Part shown: piece after piece, positions 1 to 7,760 of the stretch
How positions within the stretch are numbered: position 1 is the first letter of the stretch
Layout: the number at the start of each line of letters is the position of its first letter
NCBI RefSeq assembly: GCF_003693445.1
Contig: NZ_RFAR01000103.1
Location: forward strand, 1 to 33,228
DNA from: Aquitalea palustris
Lineage (GTDB): Bacteria; Pseudomonadota; Gammaproteobacteria; Burkholderiales; Chromobacteriaceae
Direction of reading: 5' to 3'
Length of the DNA: 33,228 bases
Position numbers and translations under genes: made by a program
The notes under the pieces: model-generated
Database searches by the model: none
What the model saw: the letters and a program-made list of their open reading frames with translations, nothing else
What the model was told of the DNA's origin: nothing

Positions 1-1
1 G

Positions 2-712
2 CAGGGCATCGTGGCCCAGGCCGATGATGGCGTGGTCATCTGCAAGGGCTTGCTGGATGGCCAGCCGGCGGTGATTGCCGCCATCGAAGGCGGCTTTCAG
101 GGCGGCAGCCTGGGTGAAGTGGGCGGCGCCAAGCTGGCCTCTGCACTGGAGCTGGCGGCGGCAGACAACCGTCAGGGCATACCCACCCCTGCCGTCATCC
201 TGTTTGAAACCGGGGGCGTGCGCCTGCAAGAGGCCAACCTGGGCCTGGCCGCCATTGCCGAAATCCATGCCGCCATTGTCGACCTGGCCCGCTATCAGCC
301 GGTGATCGGAATCATCGCCGGCACCGTGGGTTGTTTTGGCGGCATGTCGATTGCCGCCGGCCTGTGCAGTTATCTCATCGTCACTCGCGAAGCCAGGTTG
401 GGGCTGAACGGCCCGCAAGTGATCGAGCAGGAAGCCGGCGTGGCGGAATATGACTCGCGCAACCGGCCCTTCATCTGGAGCCTGACCGGTGGCGAACAGC
501 GCCAGGCCTGCGGGCTGGCCGATGCCCTGTTGGACGACGACAGCGTGCTGATCCGCCAGCAACTGCTGCAGTTCATGGCCAATGGCCTGCCCGCGCAGCC
601 GCGTCACAGGCGCAGCCAGCACATGTTGCAAAGGCTACGGGCCATGGACAGCACTAGCCAGGCCGATGCCGCTTCAGCCCGTCAACTTTTCCAGTCAGGA
701 GCCCACCCATGA
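2..712 (+). CDS. mdcD: Malonate decarboxylase beta subunit, 5'-truncated
   Basis: The reading frame is open to the window's left edge, so the true start lies outside; 236 codons plus stop are visible, and the family is usually around 290 residues. MdcD is the carboxyltransferase-type subunit that, with MdcE, decarboxylates the malonyl group carried on the acyl carrier protein MdcC, giving acetyl-ACP and CO2 in the cytoplasm. The visible part shows the crotonase/carboxyltransferase fold signature: Gly-rich stretches such as EGGFQGGSLGEVGG, ETGGVRLQEAN and GTVGCFGGMSIAAG, which in this family build the acyl-binding oxyanion pockets. The stop overlaps the mdcE start as ATGA, so the two are translationally coupled. 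The mdcA, mdcB and mdcC genes expected upstream are not in the window. Identification is by remembered family sequence and by operon context. Confidence 0.9.
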   Translation, partial: QGIVAQADDGVVICKGLLDGQPAVIAAIEGGFQGGSLGEVGGAKLASALELAAADNRQGIPTPAVILFETGGVRLQEANLGLAAIAEIHAAIVDLARYQPVIGIIAGTVGCFGGMSIAAGLCSYLIVTREARLGLNGPQVIEQEAGVAEYDSRNRPFIWSLTGGEQRQACGLADALLDDDSVLIRQQLLQFMANGLPAQPRHRRSQHMLQRLRAMDSTSQADAASARQLFQSGAHP

Positions 713-1536
713 GCCAGCCCTCCATCAGCCAGCGCGGCCGCGACTGGTTCCATGCCCTGTGCGGCAGCGCGCCCCTGCAGCAGGGCTTGCCGCCATCCCT
801 GCTGGTGGCAGATGGCGAGCTGGCCGGGCAGCCGGCACGCTATATCGCGGTCGTAGCCGACCCGCACAACCCGTTTGAACGCGCCCGCCATGGCGAGGTG
901 GGCCTGCTGGAAGGCTGGGCACTGGCCGCCGCCATCGACGCCGCAGTGCAAGCCGATCAGCAACAGACAGACAAGCGCGCCATCGTCGCCATCATCGATG
1001 TTCCCAGCCAGGCCTATGGCCGGCGCGAAGAAGCCTATGGCATCCACCAGGCGCTGGCCGCCGCCGCAGCAGCCTATGCCGGCGCCCGGCTGGCCGGCCA
1101 CCCGGTGATCGGGCTGATTGTCGGCAAGGCCATGTCCGGCGCCTTCCTGGCCCATGGCTATCAGGCCAATCGCCTGCTGGCGCTGGACGATGCCGGGGTG
1201 ATGGTGCATGCCATGGGCAAGCAGGCTGCCGCCCGCATCACCCTGCGTTCGGTGGACGAACTGGAAACCCTGGCCGCCAGTATCGCGCCCATGGCCTACG
1301 ACATTGCCAGCTATGCCAGCCTGGGCCTGTTGTGGCGTTTGCTGGAAACCGAGCAGCCAGACCAGCCCACGCCGGCTGATGTGCAACAGGTGCGTACCGT
1401 ATTGGCAGAGGCGCTGCACGACATCCAGGCCGACCCGCAACGCGACCTGCGCCAGCGCTTGCACGGCGAACACCGCCAGGCCACGCGCCGGGTCCGTGCG
1501 CTGCTGCAAGGGCAATGGTCAGAGAGCGGAGGCTAA
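709..1536 (+). CDS. mdcE: Malonate decarboxylase gamma subunit
   Basis: A 275-residue partner of MdcD in the decarboxylase component. The ATG at 709 overlaps the mdcD stop (ATGA) and is preceded by CAGGAG at a good distance. Recognisable family features are a long alanine-rich carboxyltransferase-like core, a GLIVGKAMSGAFLAHG oxyanion-type segment near residues 139-154, and a DDAGVMVHAMGK segment just after it. The protein is a little longer than most MdcE proteins because of a charged C-terminal tail rich in Arg and Gln. MdcD and MdcE form the heterodimer that acts on malonyl-S-MdcC in the biotin-independent pathway, which uses no sodium-pumping Mad components. The next gene, 80 bp downstream, is the transporter subunit madL, with no terminator between them. 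Confidence 0.9.
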   Translation: MSQPSISQRGRDWFHALCGSAPLQQGLPPSLLVADGELAGQPARYIAVVADPHNPFERARHGEVGLLEGWALAAAIDAAVQADQQQTDKRAIVAIIDVPSQAYGRREEAYGIHQALAAAAAAYAGARLAGHPVIGLIVGKAMSGAFLAHGYQANRLLALDDAGVMVHAMGKQAAARITLRSVDELETLAASIAPMAYDIASYASLGLLWRLLETEQPDQPTPADVQQVRTVLAEALHDIQADPQRDLRQRLHGEHRQATRRVRALLQGQWSESGG

Positions 1537-1616
1537 AACCAGCAAACATCACGGTGCATGGCCAATACTGCAGTAACAGGTGAACACAATATGACAATAC
1601 AAAGGAGAGACACACC

Positions 1617-2018
1617 ATGATCATCTACGGAACTGCCCTGCTGGCAGCCTGCCACTTGCTGGGCCTGTTTCTGGGCGACCTGCTGGGCAGCCTGATCGGC
1701 GTCAAATCGAATGTCGGCGGCGTGGGCATTGCCATGTTGCTGCTGATTTTTGCCCGGCTCTACCTGCACAAGCGGGGCCTGCTGCCACAGGAAACCGAAC
1801 AGGGCGTCGCCTTCTGGGGTGCCATGTACATTCCGGTGGTAGTGGCCATGGCCGCCACCCAGAACGTGGTTGCCGCCCTGCGCGGCGGCCCGGTGGCCGT
1901 GCTGGGTGCACTGGGCGCGGTGCTGGTATGCGGCTGCGTCATCGCCCTGCTCAATCGCGGCGGCAGCCAGCAGGCATGGCAGCCGGAAGCCGAAACCCCA
2001 CAAGACCCACTGGCCTGA
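1617..2018 (+). CDS. madL: Malonate transporter subunit MadL
   Basis: A 133-residue membrane protein with about four hydrophobic helices: an N-terminal pair separated by the loop GVKSNVGGVG, then two more before a hydrophilic, acidic C-terminal tail. MadL and MadM together form the malonate carrier (malonate:Na+ symporter family) that brings malonate across the inner membrane. Length and the GDLLGxLIGVKxNVGGVG region match MadL as remembered. A strong AAGGAG lies 8 nt before the ATG. The gene sits in an 80-bp gap after mdcE and 15 bp before madM, so uptake and decarboxylation are co-transcribed. Members of this cluster are called mdcL in some species and madL in others. Confidence 0.9.
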   Translation: MIIYGTALLAACHLLGLFLGDLLGSLIGVKSNVGGVGIAMLLLIFARLYLHKRGLLPQETEQGVAFWGAMYIPVVVAMAATQNVVAALRGGPVAVLGALGAVLVCGCVIALLNRGGSQQAWQPEAETPQDPLA

Positions 2019-2033
2019 TACAGGAGCAACATC

Positions 2034-2795
2034 ATGCAAATGCTGGAAAAAGTATTGGCACATAACGGCCTGGTGACGGCCTTCCTGCTGGTGGGCATCA
2101 TCACCTGGCTATCCGCCCGGCTGTCGCGCCGGCTGACGCTGGGGCGGGTGCATGGCTCGGCCATTGCCATCCTCATCGGCCTGGGGCTGGCCTATTACGG
2201 TGGCGTGCTCACCGGCAAACAGAATGGCCTGGCCGACATCTCGCTGTTTTCCGGTATCGGACTGATGGGCGGCGCCATGCTGCGCGACTTCGCCATCGTG
2301 GCCACCGCCTTTGAAGTACAAGTGACCGAAGCACGCAAGGCCGGGCTGATCGGTGCCTGCTCGCTACTGCTGGGTACGGTGCTGCCGTTTATTGTCGGTG
2401 CCAGCATTGCCCATGCCTTTGGCTACCGCGATGTGGTGAGCATGACCACCATCGGCGCAGGTGCCATCACCTATATTGTCGGCCCGGTGACCGGGGCGGC
2501 GCTGGGAGCCAGCTCGGACGTGATGGCGCTGAGCATCGCCACCGGCCTGCTCAAGGCCATCATGGTGATGGTGGGTACACCGTTTGCCGCCGGCTTTCTG
2601 GGCCTGAACAATCCGCGCTCGGCCATGGTGTTCGGCGGGCTGGCCGGCACCGTCAGCGGCGTCTCGGCTGGCCTTGCCGCCACCGACCGCCGGCTGGTGC
2701 CCTATGGCGCGCTGGTCGCCACCTTCCATACCGGTCTGGGCTGCCTGCTGGGGCCATCGGCACTCTACCTGGCCACCAAGGCCATCATGGCCTGA
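2034..2795 (+). CDS. madM: Malonate transporter subunit MadM
   Basis: A 253-residue, very hydrophobic protein with about seven to nine predicted membrane helices; length agrees with the MadM family (about 254). Small-residue-rich helices such as ITYIVGPVTGAALGASSDVMALSIATG and GLAGTVSGVSAGLAATDRR carry the family's repeated Gly/Ala patterns. It is the larger channel-forming partner of MadL for malonate uptake. The ribosome site CAGGAG lies 8 nt before the ATG. A 25-27-bp palindrome and a strong rho-independent terminator follow the stop, so transcription from the mdc promoter probably drops here before mdcG and mdcH. Confidence 0.9.
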   Translation: MQMLEKVLAHNGLVTAFLLVGIITWLSARLSRRLTLGRVHGSAIAILIGLGLAYYGGVLTGKQNGLADISLFSGIGLMGGAMLRDFAIVATAFEVQVTEARKAGLIGACSLLLGTVLPFIVGASIAHAFGYRDVVSMTTIGAGAITYIVGPVTGAALGASSDVMALSIATGLLKAIMVMVGTPFAAGFLGLNNPRSAMVFGGLAGTVSGVSAGLAATDRRLVPYGALVATFHTGLGCLLGPSALYLATKAIMA

Positions 2796-2806
2796 TAGCA
2801 ACCTCC

Positions 2807-2833
2807 TCTTTACTTCAGCTGCTGAAGTAAAGA
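2807..2833. repeat. Near-perfect palindrome after madM
   Basis: Two 13-bp arms around a single central T at 2820 (TCTTTACTTCAGC and its complement) form an almost loopless inverted repeat just after the madM stop. It lies directly before the terminator at 2841-2870. It could be a protein-binding site or an RNA-processing or stability element; it has no T-tract of its own. Confidence 0.6.
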
Positions 2834-2840
2834 CTTGTCG

Positions 2841-2870
2841 CGGCAGCGCTGGTCGCTGCCGTCTTTTTTT
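2841..2870 (+). terminator. Rho-independent terminator between madM and mdcG
   Basis: Stem CGGCAGCG / CGCTGCCG with loop CTGGT, followed by TC and seven T. It lies inside the malonate gene set, 12 bp before mdcG, so mdcG and mdcH are either expressed at a reduced level by read-through or have their own start. I see no convincing promoter in the short gap. Confidence 0.85.
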
Positions 2871-2882
2871 CAGGAGTTTCCA

Positions 2883-3548
2883 ATGCGCAGCCCTTGTTTG
2901 CCCCACGATCTGCTCTGGCTGTCCGCTACTTCCGCGCTCGTGGCCGACAGCGGGCTGCCCGCCTGGCTGCCACGGCACTGGCACCACGGCCTGCCGGTGG
3001 TGGTGCGCCGCGCCAGTGCCAGGCCCGGCCTGATTGCGGTCGGGGTGCGCGGCCCGCTGCGCGCCCAGCGCTGTGCCATGTGGGCGCGCCGCCAGCAAAT
3101 ATGCCGGGTGCTCAGCCCGGAACAAGTGGCGGACCAGACCGGCTGGCAGCAGCATCCACGGCTGGCCGAGCTGCCGGCATTGCAGGCGCTGCAGCAGGCC
3201 CACGCCGCCTTGCAAGCCAGCGGCATGACATGGGGCATTACCGGCAGTGCCGGTTTCGAGCTGGCTACCGGCCAGGCCACCCTTACCAGCAACAGCGATC
3301 TGGACCTGCTGCTGCGCTGCCCGCAGCCACCCGCGCGGGCAGTAGTGCAAACACTGGCGGAAACGCTGGCAGGGCTGCCTTGTCGCGTGGATATCCAGTT
3401 GCAAACCCCTACCGGCGGCGTGGCGCTGGACGAATGGCTGCGCGGCGGCCGGGTGCTGCTGAAAACCGCCAGCGGCCCGCTGCTGCTGGATGAACCACTG
3501 GCCGCGTGGCCGGCCCACAGGCAAAACCATGTGGAGCAATGCCCATGA
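2883..3548 (+). CDS. mdcG: Malonate decarboxylase holo-ACP synthase (phosphoribosyl-dephospho-CoA transferase)
   Basis: A 221-residue cytoplasmic nucleotidyltransferase that attaches the 2'-(5''-phosphoribosyl)-3'-dephospho-CoA prosthetic group to the acyl carrier subunit MdcC. A nucleotidyltransferase-like active-site pattern is visible: GSAG at residues 121-124 and SDLDL at 138-142, the paired Asp residues being the probable metal ligands. The ATG at 2883 is preferred because CAGGAG lies 7 nt upstream; an in-frame TTG at 2835 would place the start inside the terminator. The stop overlaps the mdcH start (ATGA). The gene is needed in small amounts only, which fits its position behind a terminator. 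Confidence 0.9.
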   Translation: MRSPCLPHDLLWLSATSALVADSGLPAWLPRHWHHGLPVVVRRASARPGLIAVGVRGPLRAQRCAMWARRQQICRVLSPEQVADQTGWQQHPRLAELPALQALQQAHAALQASGMTWGITGSAGFELATGQATLTSNSDLDLLLRCPQPPARAVVQTLAETLAGLPCRVDIQLQTPTGGVALDEWLRGGRVLLKTASGPLLLDEPLAAWPAHRQNHVEQCP

Positions 3549-4477
3549 GCATCTTGTTTGTCTTTCCCGGCCAGGGCAGCCAGCGCCCCGGCATGCTGCA
3601 ACAGCTACCGCAACACGCGGCCTGTCATGCGGTACTGGCCGAGGCCGAGGCCGTGCTGGGCAGCTCGCCGCACTTGCTGGATTCTGCCACCGCGCTGCGC
3701 TCCACCGTGGCGGTACAGCTCTGCCTGCTGATTGCCGGCGTGGCCTCGGCCCGCCTGTTGCAAGCAGCAGGCATCCAGCCGCAGATGGTGGCCGGTTTGT
3801 CGATTGGTGCATTTGCCGCCGCCGTGGTGGCCGAGGCGCTGCCGCTGGCCGATGCCCTGCGCCTGGTGCGGCGGCGCGGCCAGTTGATGGAGCAGGCCTA
3901 TCCGCAGGGCTATGGCCTGTGCGCGGTATCCGGGCTGGCCCTGCCGCAGCTGGACAGCCTGCTGGCGCAGCTGCGGGCTACCGGCAGCCCGCTCTATCTG
4001 GCCAATATCAATGCCGAGCGCCAACTGGTGGTGGCCGGCAGCGACACGGGCCTGCAGCAACTGGCCAGCCTGATCCAGAGCAGTGGGGCCGGCCGCTGCC
4101 AGCGGCTGGACATCAGCGTGCCTTCGCACTGCAGCCTGCTGGATGAAGCCGCCAGCGCGCTGCACCAGGATTTCGCCCGCATCCGCCTGGCTGCACCACG
4201 GCTGGACTACCTCAGCGCCAGTGCCGCCCGCCTGCTGCGGCGGCCCGAACAGATTGCCGATGATCTGGCCGGCAATATGGCACGACTGGTACGCTGGCAC
4301 GATTGCAGCCGGCTGGCTTATGAACGCGGCGCACGGCTGGCGGTGGAAATGCTGCCCGGCAGCACCCTGAGCAAGCTGCTTGCTGCGGTATTTGAAGACG
4401 GCACCGCACTGGCCCTGGCCACCACCCGGCTGGACAGCCTGCAAGCCCAGGCCAGCCGGCTGCAGGCTCAGGACTGA
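3545..4477 (+). CDS. mdcH: Malonate decarboxylase epsilon subunit (malonyl-CoA:ACP transacylase)
   Basis: A 310-residue acyltransferase of the FabD fold. It loads malonate from malonyl-CoA onto the ACP subunit to prime the decarboxylase cycle. The family signature FPGQGSQ is at residues 7-13, the nucleophile elbow GLSIG at 84-88 (Ser86), and the probable catalytic His at 195 in VPSHCSLLDE. The ATG at 3545 lies in the ATGA overlap with mdcG and has GGAG 8 nt upstream; an ATG at 3539 is too close to that site, and a more distant in-frame start at 3506 adds a non-conserved leader. It is the last gene of the cluster and converges on the next operon with only 6 bp between the stop codons, with no visible terminator. 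Confidence 0.9.
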   Translation: MSILFVFPGQGSQRPGMLQQLPQHAACHAVLAEAEAVLGSSPHLLDSATALRSTVAVQLCLLIAGVASARLLQAAGIQPQMVAGLSIGAFAAAVVAEALPLADALRLVRRRGQLMEQAYPQGYGLCAVSGLALPQLDSLLAQLRATGSPLYLANINAERQLVVAGSDTGLQQLASLIQSSGAGRCQRLDISVPSHCSLLDEAASALHQDFARIRLAAPRLDYLSASAARLLRRPEQIADDLAGNMARLVRWHDCSRLAYERGARLAVEMLPGSTLSKLLAAVFEDGTALALATTRLDSLQAQASRLQAQD

Positions 4478-4483
4478 TGCCGG

Positions 4484-5815
4484 CTACACTGAGGCCAGCA
4501 CCGCATCCAGCGCATCCAGCAACAGGTCGGCATGTTCACGGGCAAACGGCAGCTGCGGCCGCAGCTTGAGGATATTGCCGGCTGGGCCGGTGGCACTGAG
4601 CAGGATGCGCCGCTCGCGCAGCGCATTGACCACACGGCTGGCGGCGGCGGTGGCCGGCTGTTTGCCTTGACGGTCGTTCACCAGCTCCACCCCAAGGAAA
4701 AAACCGGCGCCGCGTACATCGCCGATCAGCTCGTGCTTGCCGGCCAGCGCCTCTAGCCCTGCCTTGAGATACGCCCCGGTGACGTGGGCATTGTGCTGCA
4801 AACCCTCCTGTTCGATGACCTCCAGCACTGCCATGCCAGCAGCGCAGGACACCGGATTGCCGCCAAAGGTATTGAAGTAGCGCACGCGGCTGCCAAAGGC
4901 ATCGATGATGTCGGCACGCGCCGCCAGCCCGGCCAGCGGGTGACCATTGCCCATCGGCTTGCCCATGGTGACGATGTCCGGCAGCACGCCATGGCGCTGG
5001 AAGCCCCAGAAATGGCTGCCACTACGGGCAAAGCCGGCCTGTACTTCGTCGGCAATGAACAAGCCGCCTGCCGCATGAATGGCATCGACCGCACCAGCCA
5101 GGAAACCGGGCGGGTCGGCAAACACGCCATCGCTGGTAAACAGCGTATCCACCAGCAGTGCAGCCGGGCGCAGGCCGTGGCGCTGCAAATCGGCAATCGC
5201 CGCCTGCACAGCGCGGGTAAACCGATCAGCCACGTCCTCGGGATTAGCACGGTAGCCATCCGGCGGCGCCACGGTACGCACATTCGGCCCCAGCGCCACA
5301 CCCTCGCCAAAGGCTGGCGAACAGGCCGCCACGCTACTGGTGACGCCATGGTAGGCATGGGCCGTGACAATCACCCCTTGCCCACCGCTGAAATTGCTCG
5401 CCAGCAGCAAGGCCAGATCGTTGGCCTCGCTGCCGGTACAGGTAAACATGGCCTGATGACCCGGCATGGCCAGAGTGGCCAGCAGGCGCTCGGCATAATC
5501 GACAATGCCTTCATCCAGGTAACGGGTATGGGTGTTGAGCGTGGCGGCCTGCCGGGCAATGGCCGCCACCACCTGCGGATGGCTGTGGCCCACCGAGGCG
5601 ACATTGTTGTAGACATCCAGATAGGGCTGGCCGGCGGCGTCGTACAGCCACACCCCCTCGCCGCGCAGCAGATGCAAGGGCTGCTGATAGAACAGGCGAT
5701 ATGCCTGCCCCAGTGCCTGTTGGCGACGGCGGATCAGCGCCTGCTCACTGGCCGGCAGGCTGGCCAGGGTGTTCGGATCAAAAGCATTGGCCATGCGTTG
5801 GTCTGGCGGATTCAT
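4484..5815 (-). CDS. Class III PLP enzyme, probable amino-alcohol phosphate phospho-lyase
   Basis: A 443-residue fold-type I PLP protein. The PLP lysine is K286 in TMGKPMGNGHP, and the cofactor-binding Asp is D256 in ADEVQAGF. TGSEAND near residue 127 is the phosphate-side loop. The lysine motif resembles the AGXT2L1/AGXT2L2 group (O-phosphoethanolamine and 5-phosphohydroxylysine phospho-lyases) more than true omega-transaminases, from memory of those families. The start at 5815 overlaps the kinase stop as ATGA and has AAGGAG upstream; a longer open frame upstream is not needed. With the adjacent kinase, the likely sequence is phosphorylation of an amino alcohol followed by PLP-dependent loss of phosphate and ammonia to give an aldehyde. 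Substrate is unknown: hydroxylysine, ethanolamine or 1-amino-2-propanol are candidates. An ordinary aminotransferase cannot be excluded. Confidence 0.8.
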   Translation of the reverse strand: MNPPDQRMANAFDPNTLASLPASEQALIRRRQQALGQAYRLFYQQPLHLLRGEGVWLYDAAGQPYLDVYNNVASVGHSHPQVVAAIARQAATLNTHTRYLDEGIVDYAERLLATLAMPGHQAMFTCTGSEANDLALLLASNFSGGQGVIVTAHAYHGVTSSVAACSPAFGEGVALGPNVRTVAPPDGYRANPEDVADRFTRAVQAAIADLQRHGLRPAALLVDTLFTSDGVFADPPGFLAGAVDAIHAAGGLFIADEVQAGFARSGSHFWGFQRHGVLPDIVTMGKPMGNGHPLAGLAARADIIDAFGSRVRYFNTFGGNPVSCAAGMAVLEVIEQEGLQHNAHVTGAYLKAGLEALAGKHELIGDVRGAGFFLGVELVNDRQGKQPATAAASRVVNALRERRILLSATGPAGNILKLRPQLPFAREHADLLLDALDAVLASV

Positions 5816-6894
5816 GCTGCTCCTTTCGTCTGGCACAACTGCTGCAGATAGGCGGTGGCCCGCGCCGGGCCGAAGGCGGCCAGCCGTTGCAGGCCATCCC
5901 AGCTCAGGCCGTTGTTGCGCAGGATATAACTGCGGTTTTCCGGATAACGTGCCGCCCGCCAGCCGGTGATGGTGACCGTCATGCACAGCCGGGTCATGAT
6001 CAAGGAATACAGCAGATCAATTTCGCCCGGCAGCAAGGGACAGACCGCGTGGTAGCCGGCAATCAGCTCGCCGGCACTATCCAGCGGATTGGCGGTGGTG
6101 GACAGCTGGTAGGAACAGGCCACCGCCAGCTCGTTGATCAAGGGTGCTTCCACCATGTCACCAAAGTCGATCAGGCCGGCGGTGCTGATCTGGTCTTGCG
6201 CATCCACCAGCACATTGTGCGGGTTCAGGTCATTGTGAATCACCTGCCGGCGCAGTCCACCCAGCTGCGGCTGCACCTGCTGCATGAACTGCGCCAGCCA
6301 GTCGGCCAGCACCGCCTTTTGCGGCCCGTCCGGGGTTTCCGCCAGCAAGGGCTGCAGCCGCTGGGCATGCTGGATATCCCACAACAGCGGGTGATGGGCT
6401 GCCGGGTGGGCATAGTCGCGCAAGGCATTGTCCAGCCGGCCCAGCGTCTGCCCCAGATGACGGCGCTGGGCCGCACTGCGCTGAGTCTGGTGCAAGGGCT
6501 GGCCGGACAGATAGCTGAGCAGGCGCAGCACGCGCTGGCTGCCATCAACCATTTCGACCAGGGCATAAGGCTGGCCATCGCGGCGTGGCAGCAACTGCGG
6601 AATGGGCAGGGTCGGGTCCTGCGCCAGTGCGTGCAGCAAGGCACGGCTCTGGAAGTCGGTAACGGCGCGGTCCTCCGCCGGATGGCTCAGCTTCAACACA
6701 TATTCGCGGCCATCATAGCCACGGATGTGGAAATTGGCATCGCGCTCGCTATTGAGCGGGCTGGCCACACCGCGCAGACCGTAATGCTGCCACAGCAAGG
6801 CGGTGGCCTCGCTGCACTCCACCGGCGCGGCGGCGGTGGAAAACAGCTGGTCGATCACGCCTTCGGATACCTCTGCGGACAGGGTTTCACACAT
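5812..6894 (-). CDS. APH-fold kinase, probable amino-alcohol/hydroxylysine-type kinase
   Basis: A 360-residue cytoplasmic kinase of the aminoglycoside phosphotransferase/choline kinase fold. The nucleotide-binding Lys is K68 in EYVLKLS, the catalytic loop VIHNDLNPHNVLVD spans residues 218-231, and the metal-binding IDFGDM spans 242-247. The choice of ATG 6894 is supported by GGTGG 5 nt upstream; ATG 6906 would add four residues. The start overlaps the SDR stop by 8 bp, and the stop overlaps the downstream PLP enzyme as ATGA, so all three are translationally coupled. In animals hydroxylysine kinase has this fold and works with a class III phospho-lyase, which is the basis for the proposed role. 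The substrate is not visible from sequence. Confidence 0.8.
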   Translation of the reverse strand: MCETLSAEVSEGVIDQLFSTAAAPVECSEATALLWQHYGLRGVASPLNSERDANFHIRGYDGREYVLKLSHPAEDRAVTDFQSRALLHALAQDPTLPIPQLLPRRDGQPYALVEMVDGSQRVLRLLSYLSGQPLHQTQRSAAQRRHLGQTLGRLDNALRDYAHPAAHHPLLWDIQHAQRLQPLLAETPDGPQKAVLADWLAQFMQQVQPQLGGLRRQVIHNDLNPHNVLVDAQDQISTAGLIDFGDMVEAPLINELAVACSYQLSTTANPLDSAGELIAGYHAVCPLLPGEIDLLYSLIMTRLCMTVTITGWRAARYPENRSYILRNNGLSWDGLQRLAAFGPARATAYLQQLCQTKGAA

Positions 6895-7627
6895 GCTGGC
6901 CACCATTGATGTGGATTTCCGAGCCATTGATATAAGAAGAGTGGCCAGAGCAAAGGAAGTAAATGGCCTCGGCCACTTCATGCGGGGTACCCAGGCGGTG
7001 CATCGGCACATCACGCTCGATAATGCGGGCGGTATCCGGTGACAGGATGGCGGTGTCGATTTCGCCCGGCGCAATGGCATTGGCGCGGATGCCATGCGGG
7101 CCGAACTCGTGCGCCAGCTCGCGGGTCAGTGCCGCCAGCCCGGCTTTGGAGGCGGCATAGGCCACGCCGGCAAACGGGTGCACGCGCGAGCCGGCAATGG
7201 ACGTGACATTGACGATGGAGCCCTGCCCCTGTTTCAGCTCGGCAAACAAGCCACGCGCCAGCAAGGCGGTGGACACCAGATTCACATTCAGCACCCGGCT
7301 CCAGTCATCGGCAGCGCTGGCCAGAATACCCAGCCGCTCGCCCTGCGGGCCCTTGGGCGAGATGCCGGCGTTGTTCACCAGCGCGTGCAGCTCGCCATTT
7401 GGCAGGCGGCTTTGTACTTCGGCAATCAGCTGGTCGAGGCAGGACAGGTCGGACAAATCGGCCTGGATATGGCTTTGCCGTGCCGATGGCCACAGGCAGG
7501 CCTCGGAAAATGGCTGGCGTGACACGGTGAAAATCTGCCAGTCATGCTCCTGAAACAGCTTGACCGTGGCATGGCCGATGCCGCGACTGGCACCAGTCAA
7601 CAACATATAGCGGGTAGATGGGGGCAT
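6887..7627 (-). CDS. SDR-family oxidoreductase
   Basis: A 246-residue classical short-chain dehydrogenase/reductase. The dinucleotide-binding TGASRGIG is at residues 11-18, NNAG follows in the middle, and the catalytic YAASK (Tyr and Lys) comes after the NVTSIAGS segment that supplies the Ser. The ADLSD segment after strand three and VSRQP after strand two suggest NADP(H) or NAD(H) use, which I cannot decide. AGGAG lies 8 nt before the ATG. It is the first gene of the minus-strand operon, so it probably makes or consumes the amino alcohol or the aldehyde handled by the kinase and phospho-lyase. A reasonable model is an amino-ketone or amino-alcohol dehydrogenase. Confidence 0.85.
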   Translation of the reverse strand: MPPSTRYMLLTGASRGIGHATVKLFQEHDWQIFTVSRQPFSEACLWPSARQSHIQADLSDLSCLDQLIAEVQSRLPNGELHALVNNAGISPKGPQGERLGILASAADDWSRVLNVNLVSTALLARGLFAELKQGQGSIVNVTSIAGSRVHPFAGVAYAASKAGLAALTRELAHEFGPHGIRANAIAPGEIDTAILSPDTARIIERDVPMHRLGTPHEVAEAIYFLCSGHSSYINGSEIHINGGQHV

Positions 7628-7679
7628 GGCATTACTCCTGTCAGCTGGATATCGACGGCAGCACGCGGCTGAATCAAAT

Positions 7680-7693
7680 TATGATGCATCATA
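7680..7693. promoter_or_regulatory. Probable GntR operator
   Basis: TATGATGCATCATA is a perfect 14-bp palindrome in the 133-bp gap between the SDR operon and the divergent GntR gene. Its right half supplies the -10 box of the operon promoter, so binding there would block RNA polymerase. Operator assignment is inferred from symmetry and position. Confidence 0.65.
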
Positions 7694-7716
7694 TTTGCTG
7701 CATTTCCATCTGGCAA
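7688..7716 (-). promoter_or_regulatory. Sigma-70 promoter of the SDR-kinase-PLP operon
   Basis: On the minus strand TTGCCA (7716-7711) and TATGAT (7693-7688) are separated by exactly 17 bp. This is close to the consensus and points to the SDR start at 7627, leaving a leader of about 55 nt. The -10 hexamer is half of the palindrome at 7680-7693. Confidence 0.7.
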
Positions 7717-7760
7717 GCACGGTGTTACCATGCCGCCATCACCCTTTCGTCCGCTGCGCC

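Noticed and set aside
2364-3812. Long open frame of 482 codons on the minus strand across madM, mdcG and mdcH
   Set aside because: It lies antisense to three well-supported genes. Its translation has low-complexity Gln/His/Arg-rich composition typical of GC-rich shadow frames, and it has no ribosome site or family similarity.
4295-4310. GG-N10-GC sigma-54-like spacing inside mdcH
   Set aside because: The -12 element is CAGCC, not TTGCW. It lies in coding sequence and points at a gene end, so it is a chance match.
5701-6909. 402-codon plus-strand frame antisense to the kinase and PLP genes
   Set aside because: A shadow of the minus-strand operon, with biased Gln/Arg/Ala composition and no domain signature.
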